In this document: positions 31,996 to 40,416 of the stretch, piece after piece
Layout: every line of letters starts with the position of its first letter
How positions within the stretch are numbered: position 1 is the stretch's first letter
DNA from: Monomorium pharaonis
Lineage: Eukaryota > Arthropoda > Insecta > Hymenoptera > Formicidae
Direction of reading: 5' to 3'
DNA length: 64,000 bases
Assembly: GCF_013373865.1 (NCBI RefSeq)
Contig: NC_050473.1
Span: 23,911,662 to 23,975,661, forward strand
Position numbers and translations under genes: made by a program
Notes under the pieces: generated by a model
The model's database searches: none
Seen by the model: only the letters and a program-made list of their open reading frames with translations
Told to the model about the DNA's origin: nothing

Positions 31996-33779
31996 TTTAT
32001 AATAAGGCCAGCCTCGCGCAGTTCCTCAATTATTGACAACATCTCATTGTCATGTGCATTGTGACCAGCTTGACGCGAAGCTTCAAGCAAACGTAAGCGA
32101 TCCACTAGCTCGTTGGGATCATCCCAGTGCACGTAATCAATTGCGTTATCATTTAATGTCGCAACATTAGGTAATCCTTTTCCAATCGTAAATTTATCAT
32201 TTAATAACGGTGCAATTATATATTTATACTTATATCCCTTGTTGCTCAATAATCGACCGTGTGAAACGTGATTTCGTTTATGTGCGTTTGTAACCAACAA
32301 TATATTTTTATACTTTCGTTTATCGTTTTCCGTGTAGAGGGAATCATCAGGATATCTTTTAAAGATTAGTTCGTAAAGACCCGGTGTGCCAACGTATCGC
32401 ATACCGTCGATAATTATGTTATCTTCGCTGTCCACGTCAAACTTTTTACTACCAAGCATCATTCCATCCTTGCCCAGATAAACACCGTAAACGATATCTA
32501 TAATTTTCTCTTTTTCACCATGACCGCTGAGGAAATCTCCGATGTACTCTTGACCTAGCGGACCAAAGTGCTGCGACAACGCTTTTCGACCCTCTGGTGT
32601 TGTTCAAGAATCATTGAATATATTAACTTGGCGATCGGCTAGATGGCACCATCCGCCGAGCGCCACGCACAAGGATTAACTAAGATCGGCGCATCGCGCA
32701 CGCGCAGGAAAGACCGGCTCGGGAAGACGGCCTGTTATCAGCAGTGTGTGCTATGGCGACCGTGTGTAAATACGAGTGATCGTAAATGACGGTAGTTATT
32801 TAGTGTGTTTCTCAGTCCGTGGATTTTCTCATTCTACGCTCAGGAATAATTAAGTCAGCTCATTAGTCAACGCATCTGTGGACTCAAGTGCATCATCAAC
32901 GTCTGCTCAAAACTCACCACGTATAGCGCAGGCCGGCGCCACGTGGATCACACGGCTCAGGGGCATCACCTTCACCAGGCCGGTGTTCGATTAGTATAAT
33001 CGACCCGAGCGAGTGAATAAACAGATTAATCTCAAAGTGAACTCTCGTAAGCTCAGTTTTTAACTACGTGCATGGACAATCTCATTTGAATAACCTCACT
33101 TTCAGTGATCGAGTAGATTCGTTAAGATCAATGTAATATAATCATTAAATATTTATTTTGTCATTCGTGAGCATTATTGTCACAACGTCCTCTCACCCTG
33201 CTCCCATCCGCAGGGTCCCAGCGATTTCATATTGCGTGAAACGCATACAGGTGTTTGCAAACGATTTCGAACGATTGCTGCAAACGAATCGTCTGTCGTT
33301 TCGAAAACATCTTCGTTCTCGAGCGACTTGGGTTGTACAACTACCATACGCGGCGTGGACGCTATTGCTGGTGAATCCATCGCTGGTGAATCCATTGCAT
33401 CATTTAACGTATGCTGATGCTGCTCATCCTGTATCGATGGCAAATTTACCGCGTCGTTTAATGTATACCGCATAAGTTGGTACGATTCGTTTAAGGTGTG
33501 ATCCATCGAAGTGTTTTTTCGTTTCCTCTTTATCTTACTCTTTGTCGTATCCTTTTGAACAAACGACGTTTCAACGTCGTCACGAGGCTCCTCTTTTATT
33601 GCATGTGTACTAGAATTGTCAACAATTTTTTGCAGCGGTTCAATGAGAGGTTTAAAGTGTCTCTTGATCACGATATCCTCTTCGATCCTACCGGTCTTCA
33701 AGGCGCGATGTTTTTTTTTGGATTGATTTATCTCCTTTGCGATATTTTCACGCTCGCGTATATCTTTCTTTTCAGCCAT
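31992..33779 (-). pseudogene. Conserved Polinton protein (HWDDPNELVDRL family), split by a solo LTR
   Basis: It starts at 33779 (M-A-E-K-K-D-I) with a charged region (H-R-A-L-K-T-G, R-H-F-K-P-L-I-E-P-L), then a low-complexity part with a repeated H-T-L-N-D-A. The frame stops being homologous at about 33255, where the solo LTR begins, and resumes at 32600. The C-terminal part has H-F-G-P-L-G-Q-E-Y, Y-G-V-Y-L, Y-V-H-W-D-D-P-N-E-L-V-D-R-L and E-E-L-R-E-A-G-L-I. About 380 residues without the LTR. I know this family from insect Polintons (DUF8207 from memory, unverified); its function is unknown. The position next to the ATPase suggests a virion or packaging role, which is inference. Confidence 0.8.
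32601..33249. mobile_element. Solo LTR, 649 bp, TSD GGTGT
   Basis: It begins TGTTCAAGAATC and ends CGCATACA, flanked by GGTGT at 32596-32600 and 33250-33254. TG...CA ends and a 5-bp duplication fit an LTR retrotransposon. AATAAA near 33015 may be the polyadenylation signal. Excluding it and one GGTGT makes the conserved Polinton gene continuous, which fixes the ends. No internal retroelement genes. Confidence 0.85.
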
Positions 33780-33815
33780 GTTGACGTTTGTTTAACGTTG
33801 ACGTATTGATAACGA

Positions 33816-34523
33816 CTAACCGTTCCGTGGTATCGCAAACTCATTAAATCCTCTTCTATATCGTCCGTTAGCAAGCTCACTATCCTTATCTATCACTAGA
33901 AATCCATAATCACGCTGCCAACAATCGCGACACAATGTACAAAAATCATCATACGTCATATCGGTATTCACGTGATCGTTGTATACATGCTTCAGGTTGG
34001 TATTATCCTGCTTGAATAGGATTAATAGGTTCGCGTTGTCACGTATAAGATGTTTAGGTATTCTAGCATACGTCTGACAGAGATAAAAACTATCGACGTT
34101 TGAGTGTCTACCCATTGAAAAGTATTCTCTTATCGTATCTTGCTTATCGCACGCCACGTCATCAAAAATGAAGATTGAGTTTGAACGCGCCTCGCTCGGA
34201 GGAATAACGTCACTGTTATTAGAGAATGTAAAGTAACCGATTTCATCGATCGATGTTAACAAATTCTCCAAGTATCGATATTTCGGCTGTTGCAACGATT
34301 TTGAGTACACGTATACGTTCTCGAAACGTACGCCGTGCGGACTTTCCAACAAGCTTATGATGACATTGGTTTTAGCACAATTCGAGGGTCCGCAAATAAT
34401 TGCACGTATAGTACTCGGCAGCATTTCACCATGCTTACGCTTCTCACCACTGTCACCTATCAGTGACAATTTGTTGTCATAATTTGTAACGCGTATCGCC
34501 AACGGTTGTCGTACGAACCTCAT
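33816..34523 (-). CDS. FtsK/HerA-type genome-packaging ATPase (A32-like)
   Basis: An uninterrupted frame of 235 residues. The Walker A region is G45-P-S-N-C-A-K-T52; the Walker B region is S-I-F-I-F-D-D (D121-D122). Y-S-K-S-L then P-K-Y and a C-terminal G-F-L-V-I-D are family hallmarks. The homologues package DNA into polinton-like and NCLDV capsids. One oddity: the Gly that normally precedes the Walker A Lys is Ala here, which may weaken ATP binding. It is transcribed away from the phospholipase gene, with 152 bp between their start codons. It is the best-preserved gene on this strand. Confidence 0.9.
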   Translation of the reverse strand: MRFVRQPLAIRVTNYDNKLSLIGDSGEKRKHGEMLPSTIRAIICGPSNCAKTNVIISLLESPHGVRFENVYVYSKSLQQPKYRYLENLLTSIDEIGYFTFSNNSDVIPPSEARSNSIFIFDDVACDKQDTIREYFSMGRHSNVDSFYLCQTYARIPKHLIRDNANLLILFKQDNTNLKHVYNDHVNTDMTYDDFCTLCRDCWQRDYGFLVIDKDSELANGRYRRGFNEFAIPRNG

Positions 34524-34675
34524 TTTCTACTAAGTAAAAAGGTAGGATCGAACGTCTATTTATATGCGCGCAGAACCGCGAATCGTTCAGTAGCAAAGAT
34601 ATTCGCGTTGTTATCACATCTCTCTGATATTCCTGATTTCAACGGTCCCGCACCGTTGATAAAGAATTGTAGCGA
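34524..34675. promoter_or_regulatory. Divergent intergenic region, ATPase and phospholipase genes
   Basis: 152 bp separate the divergent start codons, so both promoters must lie here or overlap the coding ends. TATTTATATGC near 34557-34567 is a TATA-like sequence. No other motif is clear. Confidence 0.4.
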
Positions 34676-35407
34676 ATGCCATCGGGTTGTGGTTTGTTAA
34701 ATCGCTTGATAAACGCTCTTTCTTTCGAGCTACATATCCCTGGATATCAGTTTTGCGATCCGGGAACACACTTGAAAAAACGATTAGCCAGAGGCGATCA
34801 GGGTGTAAATCCATTGGACGCAGCGTGCCGCGAACACGATATTGCTTATTCTCATAATAACAATCTCGCTAAACGACACGCGGCGGATAAGGTACTCGCC
34901 ACGAAAGCGTTAGGACGTGTAATCGCAAAAGATTCAGCTCTAAAAGAGAAAGCTGCTGCTGCTGCCGTTTGGGCAGCTATGAAAGCTAAAACAAAGATTG
35001 GCATGGGCATGAAGAAGACGACAATGAAAAAAAAGACAACGAAAAAGAAACGAATACTTCCAACAGCAAAACGAGGCGGCATGTTACCGATTCTACCGTT
35101 ATTGGGCGCACTCGGATTCATGATCGGTGGAGCGGCTAGCGTGGCAAAAGCAGTGAATGATAGTAAAGTCGCGCGAAGTCAGCTCGAAGAGTTACAACGT
35201 CACAATCACACGAGGGAAGGTCGCGGGGTGTATCTTGGTCCATACACAGGTGGAAAGGGACTGTACCTCGCTCCATACAAATACGGGAAAGGTATAACAA
35301 CGAAAGGAAAAAAAAAACGTCGAAAAAACGTTAAAAATGCCTGCGGGTGCAATGACAAATGTGCAACTGCAGCAACTAGCTATTCGTATGCGTATTCCAT
35401 ACTTTAG
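34676..35407 (+). pseudogene. Phospholipase A2 minor virion protein, probably N-terminal half of a PLA2-protease fusion
   Basis: Residues 20-60 form a parvovirus VP1u-like PLA2 site: P-G-Y-Q-F-C-D-P-G-T, then L-D-A-A-C-R-E-H-D-I-A-Y with the catalytic His-Asp pair. A Lys-rich stretch follows, then a hydrophobic G-G-M-L-P-I-L-P-L-L-G-A-L-G segment (about residues 140-165) and two G-x-Y-L-x-P-Y repeats, reminiscent of adenovirus pX/mu or pVI core peptides. In Ca-loop position Asp replaces the Gly I would expect. The frame ends at 35407, but homologues I know continue into the protease. A frame change in the A run at 35309-35331 separates the two here. Likely role: breach of endosomal membranes by the particle. 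Confidence 0.85.
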
Positions 35408-35732
35408 AGATGTTTTCATGCGTAACGCATTACCGATAAGCGGTCCACGACGAAATGAGAGCGATATCGTAAACCTGGATGATGTGACGGGTCCCGGTAC
35501 TCATTGGGTAGCGTACGCAAAGAGAGACAATCACATGATATATTTCGATAGTTTTGGTCATCTTCGGCCACCTAAAGAACTTGTACGATATTTCGGAGAC
35601 GATGTGACAAAGATAGAGTACAATCGAACGTCCTATCAAACCTACAATCAGAGCATTTGTGGGCAATTGTGTTTACAGTTTCTCCGAACGGTCGATGCGT
35701 ATGAATTTAAAGCTCGACAGCATGCGAATTAA
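35337..35732 (+). pseudogene. Adenain-like cysteine protease (capsid maturation), C-terminal half of the fusion
   Basis: C48/C5-type protease with G-T-H56-W, F-D71-S-F-G, Q105 and C108-G: the complete His/Asp/Gln/Cys set of adenovirus maturation proteases and Ulp1 relatives. R-I-P-Y-F and R-N-E-S-x-I-V-N-L-D-D are Polinton-specific blocks. The nominal ATG at 35337 lies inside the overlap with the preceding frame; homology seems to extend upstream in this frame (K-T-L-K before the ATG), so an independent start is doubtful. The family cleaves capsid precursor proteins during maturation. Confidence 0.87.
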
Positions 35733-35761
35733 CTCAGTATTCGTTAGACGGTTTTTCAATC

Positions 35762-36555
35762 ATGTCATTGATACTTACGCTAACTGGGAAGGATAGCGTC
35801 CTCACTACAACGTACTTTCCAATTATAGATTTGAGCGATGACAATTACGAGCTCGGTCTAATGAACTTTGAGACTTACAATACGATTCCGAATGTAAATG
35901 CTTCGAATAATAAGTTTTACTTTGATGAAGAAGATGTAGAAATTACGATTCCCGAGGGATCGTACGAACTGCAAGCCATAAACGAGTTTTTGAAACACAA
36001 AATGCTGAAACATCTGGAATATGCAACTAATGATAATGAAAAACAAGACGATGGTAGCGTTACACACATATCGCATGATGACATCCCACTTGAAGACAAC
36101 GATGGCGGTGATAGCGGTGATAAAGATTCCCGATAGTACTTCGCGCGAATAACAATACGATGAAGAGCGAGATAATATGCGCCTATAAAATAAATTTTAG
36201 CAAGCCCAACAATATTGGATCGTTGCTAGGATTTTCTTCAGATCGTATATTAAAGCCGCGAAAATGGTACAAATCAGACTTATCAATTAACATTATCAAC
36301 GTAAACATTATCCGCATAGAATGTAACGTGACCTCGAGCGCATACAATAATGACAAGCGTGTGCATACAATATACGAATTTTCTCCGAACGTGGCACCAG
36401 GATATAAGATCTCGGAAACACCGAGGCAGATCATTTATCTGCCGATCACCTCACAGAGCATTTCGGATTTGATGATACGTGTCGTCGATCAGCACGGACA
36501 ATTGCTTAATTTTTGAGGAGAAGAAATCACCGTCAGATTGCACGTACGACTCCGA
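35762..36555 (+). pseudogene. Minor capsid protein (penton-like, single jelly roll), frameshifted
   Basis: The first frame (35762-36136) begins M-S-L-I-L-T-L-T-G and ends in an acidic tail. The protein continues in another frame from about 36124 (L-R-A-N-N-N-T-M-K) to 36516 with N-N-I-G-S-L-L-G-F and Y-L-P-I-T. A TGA at 36514-36516 is followed in the same frame by G-E-E-I-T-V-R-L-H-V-R and a TAA near 36555, so it replaces a sense codon (probably Arg, CGA-to-TGA type). Two lesions: a frame change near 36124-36136 and this stop. The product would form the fivefold vertices. Confidence 0.85.
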
Positions 36556-36745
36556 CGATAACGCTTGTGTAGACGCAGCGTGAGATGCTCGTATTGAACG
36601 GGCACGTAAAAGATAACACATCGTTTACAAAACCGACATTTAATAGTAAATTTCAATCATCAAGAAAAGAAGTTTGCACTGAGAAAAAGAAACTTACCGC
36701 GTCAAACGTTGCATTTCTTCAATCTTTGGGATTCGCAGTACGACA

Positions 36746-37940
36746 ATGACGGACATTTTAAACATCGAGAATGAGCCGATCTTCGATGATCATCGAGATC
36801 GAGACTCACACGTACAATCCGTTTGCCAATACAACGTTTGATCACAGTGATGAGATAAGAATACCTATACAACATCAAGATTTATACACGTTACCGTCTG
36901 AAAGTTTTCTATACATCGAGGGAAAAGTTACGATAAAAAAAACAGTTACGGGATCTAGTGTGACTTTGGGGAATAATTGCATTGCGTTTATGTTTGATGA
37001 GATTCAATGTGAACTTGATGGTGTAGAGATTGATCGTAACAGAAACGTTGGAATAACCAGCACGCTCAAGAATTATATAACCATGTCAACTAACAGAACC
37101 AAAATTGCAAATAACGCTGGTTGGGATCCGTGGTATCATGTGAATGGATACTTTAATTTTTGTGTGCCACTTAACATGCTACTGGGATTTTGCGAAGATT
37201 ACAAACGCGTGGTGATTAACGCTCGTCATGAGTTGATCTTGATACGCGCACGCAACGATAATAATTGTCTAGTCGGCGATCCAGCGCAGGAACCAGAAAT
37301 TGAATTATTCAAAGTACAATGGCGAATGCCGCATGTGCTGTTGAATGAGAGAAATAAACTGTCGATCCTGCGTGCTCTGGAAAGCGGGCGGTATCTCAGC
37401 ATGGCTTTTCGCTCATGGGATCTGTATGAGTTTCCATTATTACAACGCATAACCAAACATACATGGGCTATCAAGACCGCTACTCAGCTTGAGAAGCCGC
37501 GTTACGTCGTCTTCGCTCTGCAGGCTGGTCGGAAGAACGTCATGCTTGAAGACGCAAGTCGATTCAATGATTGTAAACTGACAAATGTAAAACTGTATCT
37601 GAATTCGGAATGTTATCCATATGACGATATGAATCTGGATTTCGATAAAAACAGATGGTCAATTCTGTATGATATGTATGCACGTTTCTGTGAAAACTAT
37701 TATGGGTATGATACTCTTGAGCCGAATCTATCTGTCGCGAATTTTCGACAAAAAGGTCCATTTGTGATTATCGATTGCTCTCGACAAAACGAATCGATTA
37801 AGAGTGCAACTGTAGATGTGCGTATAGAATTTGACTGTAAAGAGAACGTACCCGCGGGCACCACTGCGTACTGTCTCATCATACACGATCGCATAGTTCA
37901 GTACAATCCGTTGACCAACGTTGTGCGCAAAATTACCTAA
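36746..37940 (+). pseudogene. Major capsid protein (hexon-like, double jelly roll)
   Basis: The main frame (36771-37940) has 389 residues with blocks typical of Polinton major capsid proteins: Y-N-P-F-A-N-T-T-F near the start, F-D-K-N-R-W-S-I-L-Y-D-M-Y, G-P-F-V-I-I-D-C-S-R-Q-N-E and N-P-L-T-N-V-V-R-K-I at the end. The likely original start is ATG at 36746 (M-T-D-I-L-N-I-E-N-E-P-I-F-D-D), which is in a different frame and meets the main frame through a shift near 36790-36800. Apart from this the gene is open and full length, so capsid-forming potential is largely preserved. Trimers of this fold build the facets of icosahedral capsids. Confidence 0.9.
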
Positions 37941-38047
37941 GATGACGACGACGACACCACCACACTTTTCTCCAGAAAAATACATTTGAGACGATATAAG
38001 AATGTATAGCGCATTGATGTGGATCAGTCTTCTCAACGATAACAGTC

Positions 38048-38543
38048 ATGTCTGTACCAACGTTTGTGGATCTGCAAGGCTTCATCGTCAGGGGAAGCTT
38101 TGTCGTGAAGGAATTTGCCTCTCTCAAAAATGGCGTCGAACTCTCACATTACATTTTTCAACATCCTATACCGTGGCATCAACTTAGCAACGCTGACAAG
38201 CGCTTGGCATCGTGGTTGCTTACGCATCATCATGGAATATCATGGGAGGGTGGAATGATTCCGTACAGAATGGTTAAAAACTTGATTACAGCAGCGCTGA
38301 TGAGGAATGAAACAACACCCGTCATATACGTTAAGGGATGTGAAAAACAAGAATAGTTGGTTGTTGGACTTGCTTCTGGACGAGGACGCTAATGTCGAAA
38401 ATATCGAGGTGCATTACGAAGATATAAAACCTCTAAATAAAATGGATGTTACGCATACTTTACGTTGTCGGAATCATGTGAACAATTGCGCTTTACAGAA
38501 TGTATTTAAACTGTATAATTGGTGGTCTAATAATAAAAAATAA
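38048..38543 (+). pseudogene. Conserved Polinton-associated protein of unknown function
   Basis: The first frame (38048-38356) begins V-P-T-F-V-D-L-Q-G-F, with L-S-H-Y-I-F-x-x-P-x-P-W and H-H-G-I-S-W. It changes frame near 38345-38360 into W-L-L-D-L-L ... R-C-R-N-H-V-N-N-C-A-L, ending at 38543. Total about 160 residues. I recognise the D-L-Q-G-F ... C-A-L-x-N-V pattern from insect genomes next to Polinton capsid genes but know no function. The Cys and His residues in the C-terminal part could bind a metal. It lies directly downstream of the major capsid gene in the same direction, suggesting co-expression late in the cycle (inference). Confidence 0.7.
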
Positions 38544-38725
38544 AAAAAATAAAATATATACAATCTTTTACTTTACTTTATTTTTTCCCATCATATTTTC
38601 CTTTCTTTTTTTCTCCGTTTAATAAAAACTACATTTAACAAATTAAATTAATTTTATATATTAGGATAATTGGAGATAGGAATAATTCTTAAATAATTTT
38701 TAACATTTATACAAAAACATATTTA
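38544..38725. other. AT-rich convergent spacer
   Basis: A and T runs with AATAAA-like hexamers (38537-38555, 38620-38628); probably the 3' ends of the convergent transcripts. Confidence 0.4.
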
Positions 38726-39256
38726 TTAATTATGTAAAGCATCATATACAATATTGTCGGATGCATAAGTCACTAGTTCGCATTCTATGATACAAGTTTT
38801 ATCGTAATTTTCATTCAGCATTTTTATAGCATCATACTTATTAGTAATATAATTTTGACGCAAAATAGTAATAAACTTCTTATATTTATTGCTTACACTA
38901 TAAGTATTTTGATATAATTGATTATATACAGATTCAGCGCAGTGTTCGAGATTAAGTAAAAATTGTACAGTTGATGGTTTCATATATATACAGGTATTAC
39001 ACAGTGTTAATTTTACGATACCTTTATCGTGTACGTTTACAATTTCCATTACTAAATCACAAATAAAAAATCTCAAAGATGGTATAGTTCCTCGCACGAG
39101 TTCTTCAATATCCACACGTTTCTCGATAAATTTTTGCCATGTTATATATGGCAAAATTAGCTGATTTCCCTTGTTGTCGCCAAGAATCATCTCCACAAAA
39201 GGCTCAGATCCCACGCTGATCCCCATTTCCAAGTACTTGTACCCTGTAGTGGTCAA
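38726..39256 (-). CDS. Polinton-associated hypothetical protein
   Basis: An open frame of 176 residues starting at 39256. Features: an N-terminal G-x-K-Y-L-E-M-G block, P-Y-I-T-W-Q-K-F, a hydrophobic middle, and a C-terminal part rich in Asn, Tyr and Lys. No catalytic motif and no clear membrane segment. Related proteins occur at this position in ant Polintons as far as I remember. Function unknown. Its open state amid many broken neighbours argues for some constraint, or chance in a short gene. Confidence 0.6.
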   Translation of the reverse strand: MTTTGYKYLEMGISVGSEPFVEMILGDNKGNQLILPYITWQKFIEKRVDIEELVRGTIPSLRFFICDLVMEIVNVHDKGIVKLTLCNTCIYMKPSTVQFLLNLEHCAESVYNQLYQNTYSVSNKYKKFITILRQNYITNKYDAIKMLNENYDKTCIIECELVTYASDNIVYDALHN

Positions 39257-39756
39257 AGCAAACCTCCTCCCTAGGATACGTGGAGTATGGCGCGGCTGTC
39301 ATTTTCTGTAAAAAAGAATAAAGCGAGTTATAGAAAAAAAATTTTTTTAAATATAGAAAACAAATATGATGAATTTAAAAATTATAAATACTTGCGGTTT
39401 ATCATGAGCTTCGTTTTCCTGGATTGGAATGTAGTAGTTCATCTTGTACGTTTTTTTTTAAATCTTCCACCGATCGACTCAAGCAGCCAACGTTATCCTT
39501 TGTTGTCCGTCCGGTAATAAGCGACTGTAGTGAGGATGATTAAACTTTTGTAATGGTTGACTGAGATTGAAGCTCTTCTTCTTATGCGGTGCGCCCCTCC
39601 AATAATAGTGGTAGTAGTGGTGGAAATGGTGACTATTATTAAGAAATGTATGTTTTTTTTTTAACTTTATTTTATTTTTAATTTTTTTTCTTAGTTTTTT
39701 CTTAGTTTTTTATTTTTTTATTTATTTATTTACTTATTTATTTATTTATTTATTTT
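39257..39756. other. Spacer with TTTA microsatellite; no gene seen
   Basis: 39287-39520 has a short open frame without recognisable motifs. 39655-39757 is a T-rich tract ending in TTTA repeats (about 39719-39755) just past the stop of the acidic-protein gene. Confidence 0.5.
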
Positions 39757-40416
39757 TTAATGTGTGCAGACCGGACATAAATTGCATGGAATTATAATAT
39801 ATACTGGTTTTCTGCAATTAAAGCAATACTTGCCGCTAATTGCAGAAACCGTATTTGTTAAATGTTGACGAACGGCAAACATTTTGTCTGCGTCCATATA
39901 CGCCACTCCAATCATGCATTCAGCACAAGCCGTGTATGTGCCTGTACCGTATGTCTGCTCGGTTTTATAAAAACAATAAATAGCACAATGTTTCGTTTGT
40001 GCGTTTAACGCTCGTAGTTGTGCAATTGAAACATCTTTTTCACGCGTTTCCAGGAACTCCTCACTACAGTCACTTAAATACTGACTGTCTTCGGACAGCA
40101 CGCTCTCGTTATCCTCTTGTTCCTCCTCAAGGTGGAAATCCGGCACATTTTCATCAAAATCATCGCTGATGTCCATTGCATTTTTTTCATCCAAATGCAT
40201 GAAATTATCGGCGGCTCTTTGATGATTCATGTGTTCATCCATATTTACATCCATATTTATATTTTTTTCATTATTTACATCTATATTTACGTTATTTACA
40301 CAATGTACATTATGTACATCTTCAATTTCGACTTCATCATCATCGTCCGCGATGTCGATAATTTCGATGTAATCATCATCAGCGATGTCGATAACTTCGA
40401 TTTCCATATCAGTCAT
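39757..40416 (-). CDS. Acidic protein with C-terminal CxxC motifs
   Basis: 219 residues starting at 40416, only 1 nt from the inner end of the right TIR. The first 130 residues are strongly acidic, with tandem I-D-I-A-D-D-D units, Asn-rich V-N-I-D-V-N-N stretches and S-E-D/S-D-C-S-E-E patches. The C-terminal 90 residues hold C-A-E-C, C-F-N-C-R-K and C-N-L-C-P-V-C, enough to bind one or two zinc ions. An acidic domain plus zinc ribbon is reminiscent of a transcription factor or nuclear regulator; this is inference only. It is driven from the right TIR, mirroring the polymerase at the left. Confidence 0.65.
   Translation of the reverse strand: MTDMEIEVIDIADDDYIEIIDIADDDDEVEIEDVHNVHCVNNVNIDVNNEKNINMDVNMDEHMNHQRAADNFMHLDEKNAMDISDDFDENVPDFHLEEEQEDNESVLSEDSQYLSDCSEEFLETREKDVSIAQLRALNAQTKHCAIYCFYKTEQTYGTGTYTACAECMIGVAYMDADKMFAVRQHLTNTVSAISGKYCFNCRKPVYIIIPCNLCPVCTH

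Noticed and set aside
31709..32036. Three overlapping forward frames of F-T-F-F-H-V and S-R-S-F type
   Set aside because: Forward translation of the TTTCACGTTCT tandem array; no start context or homology.
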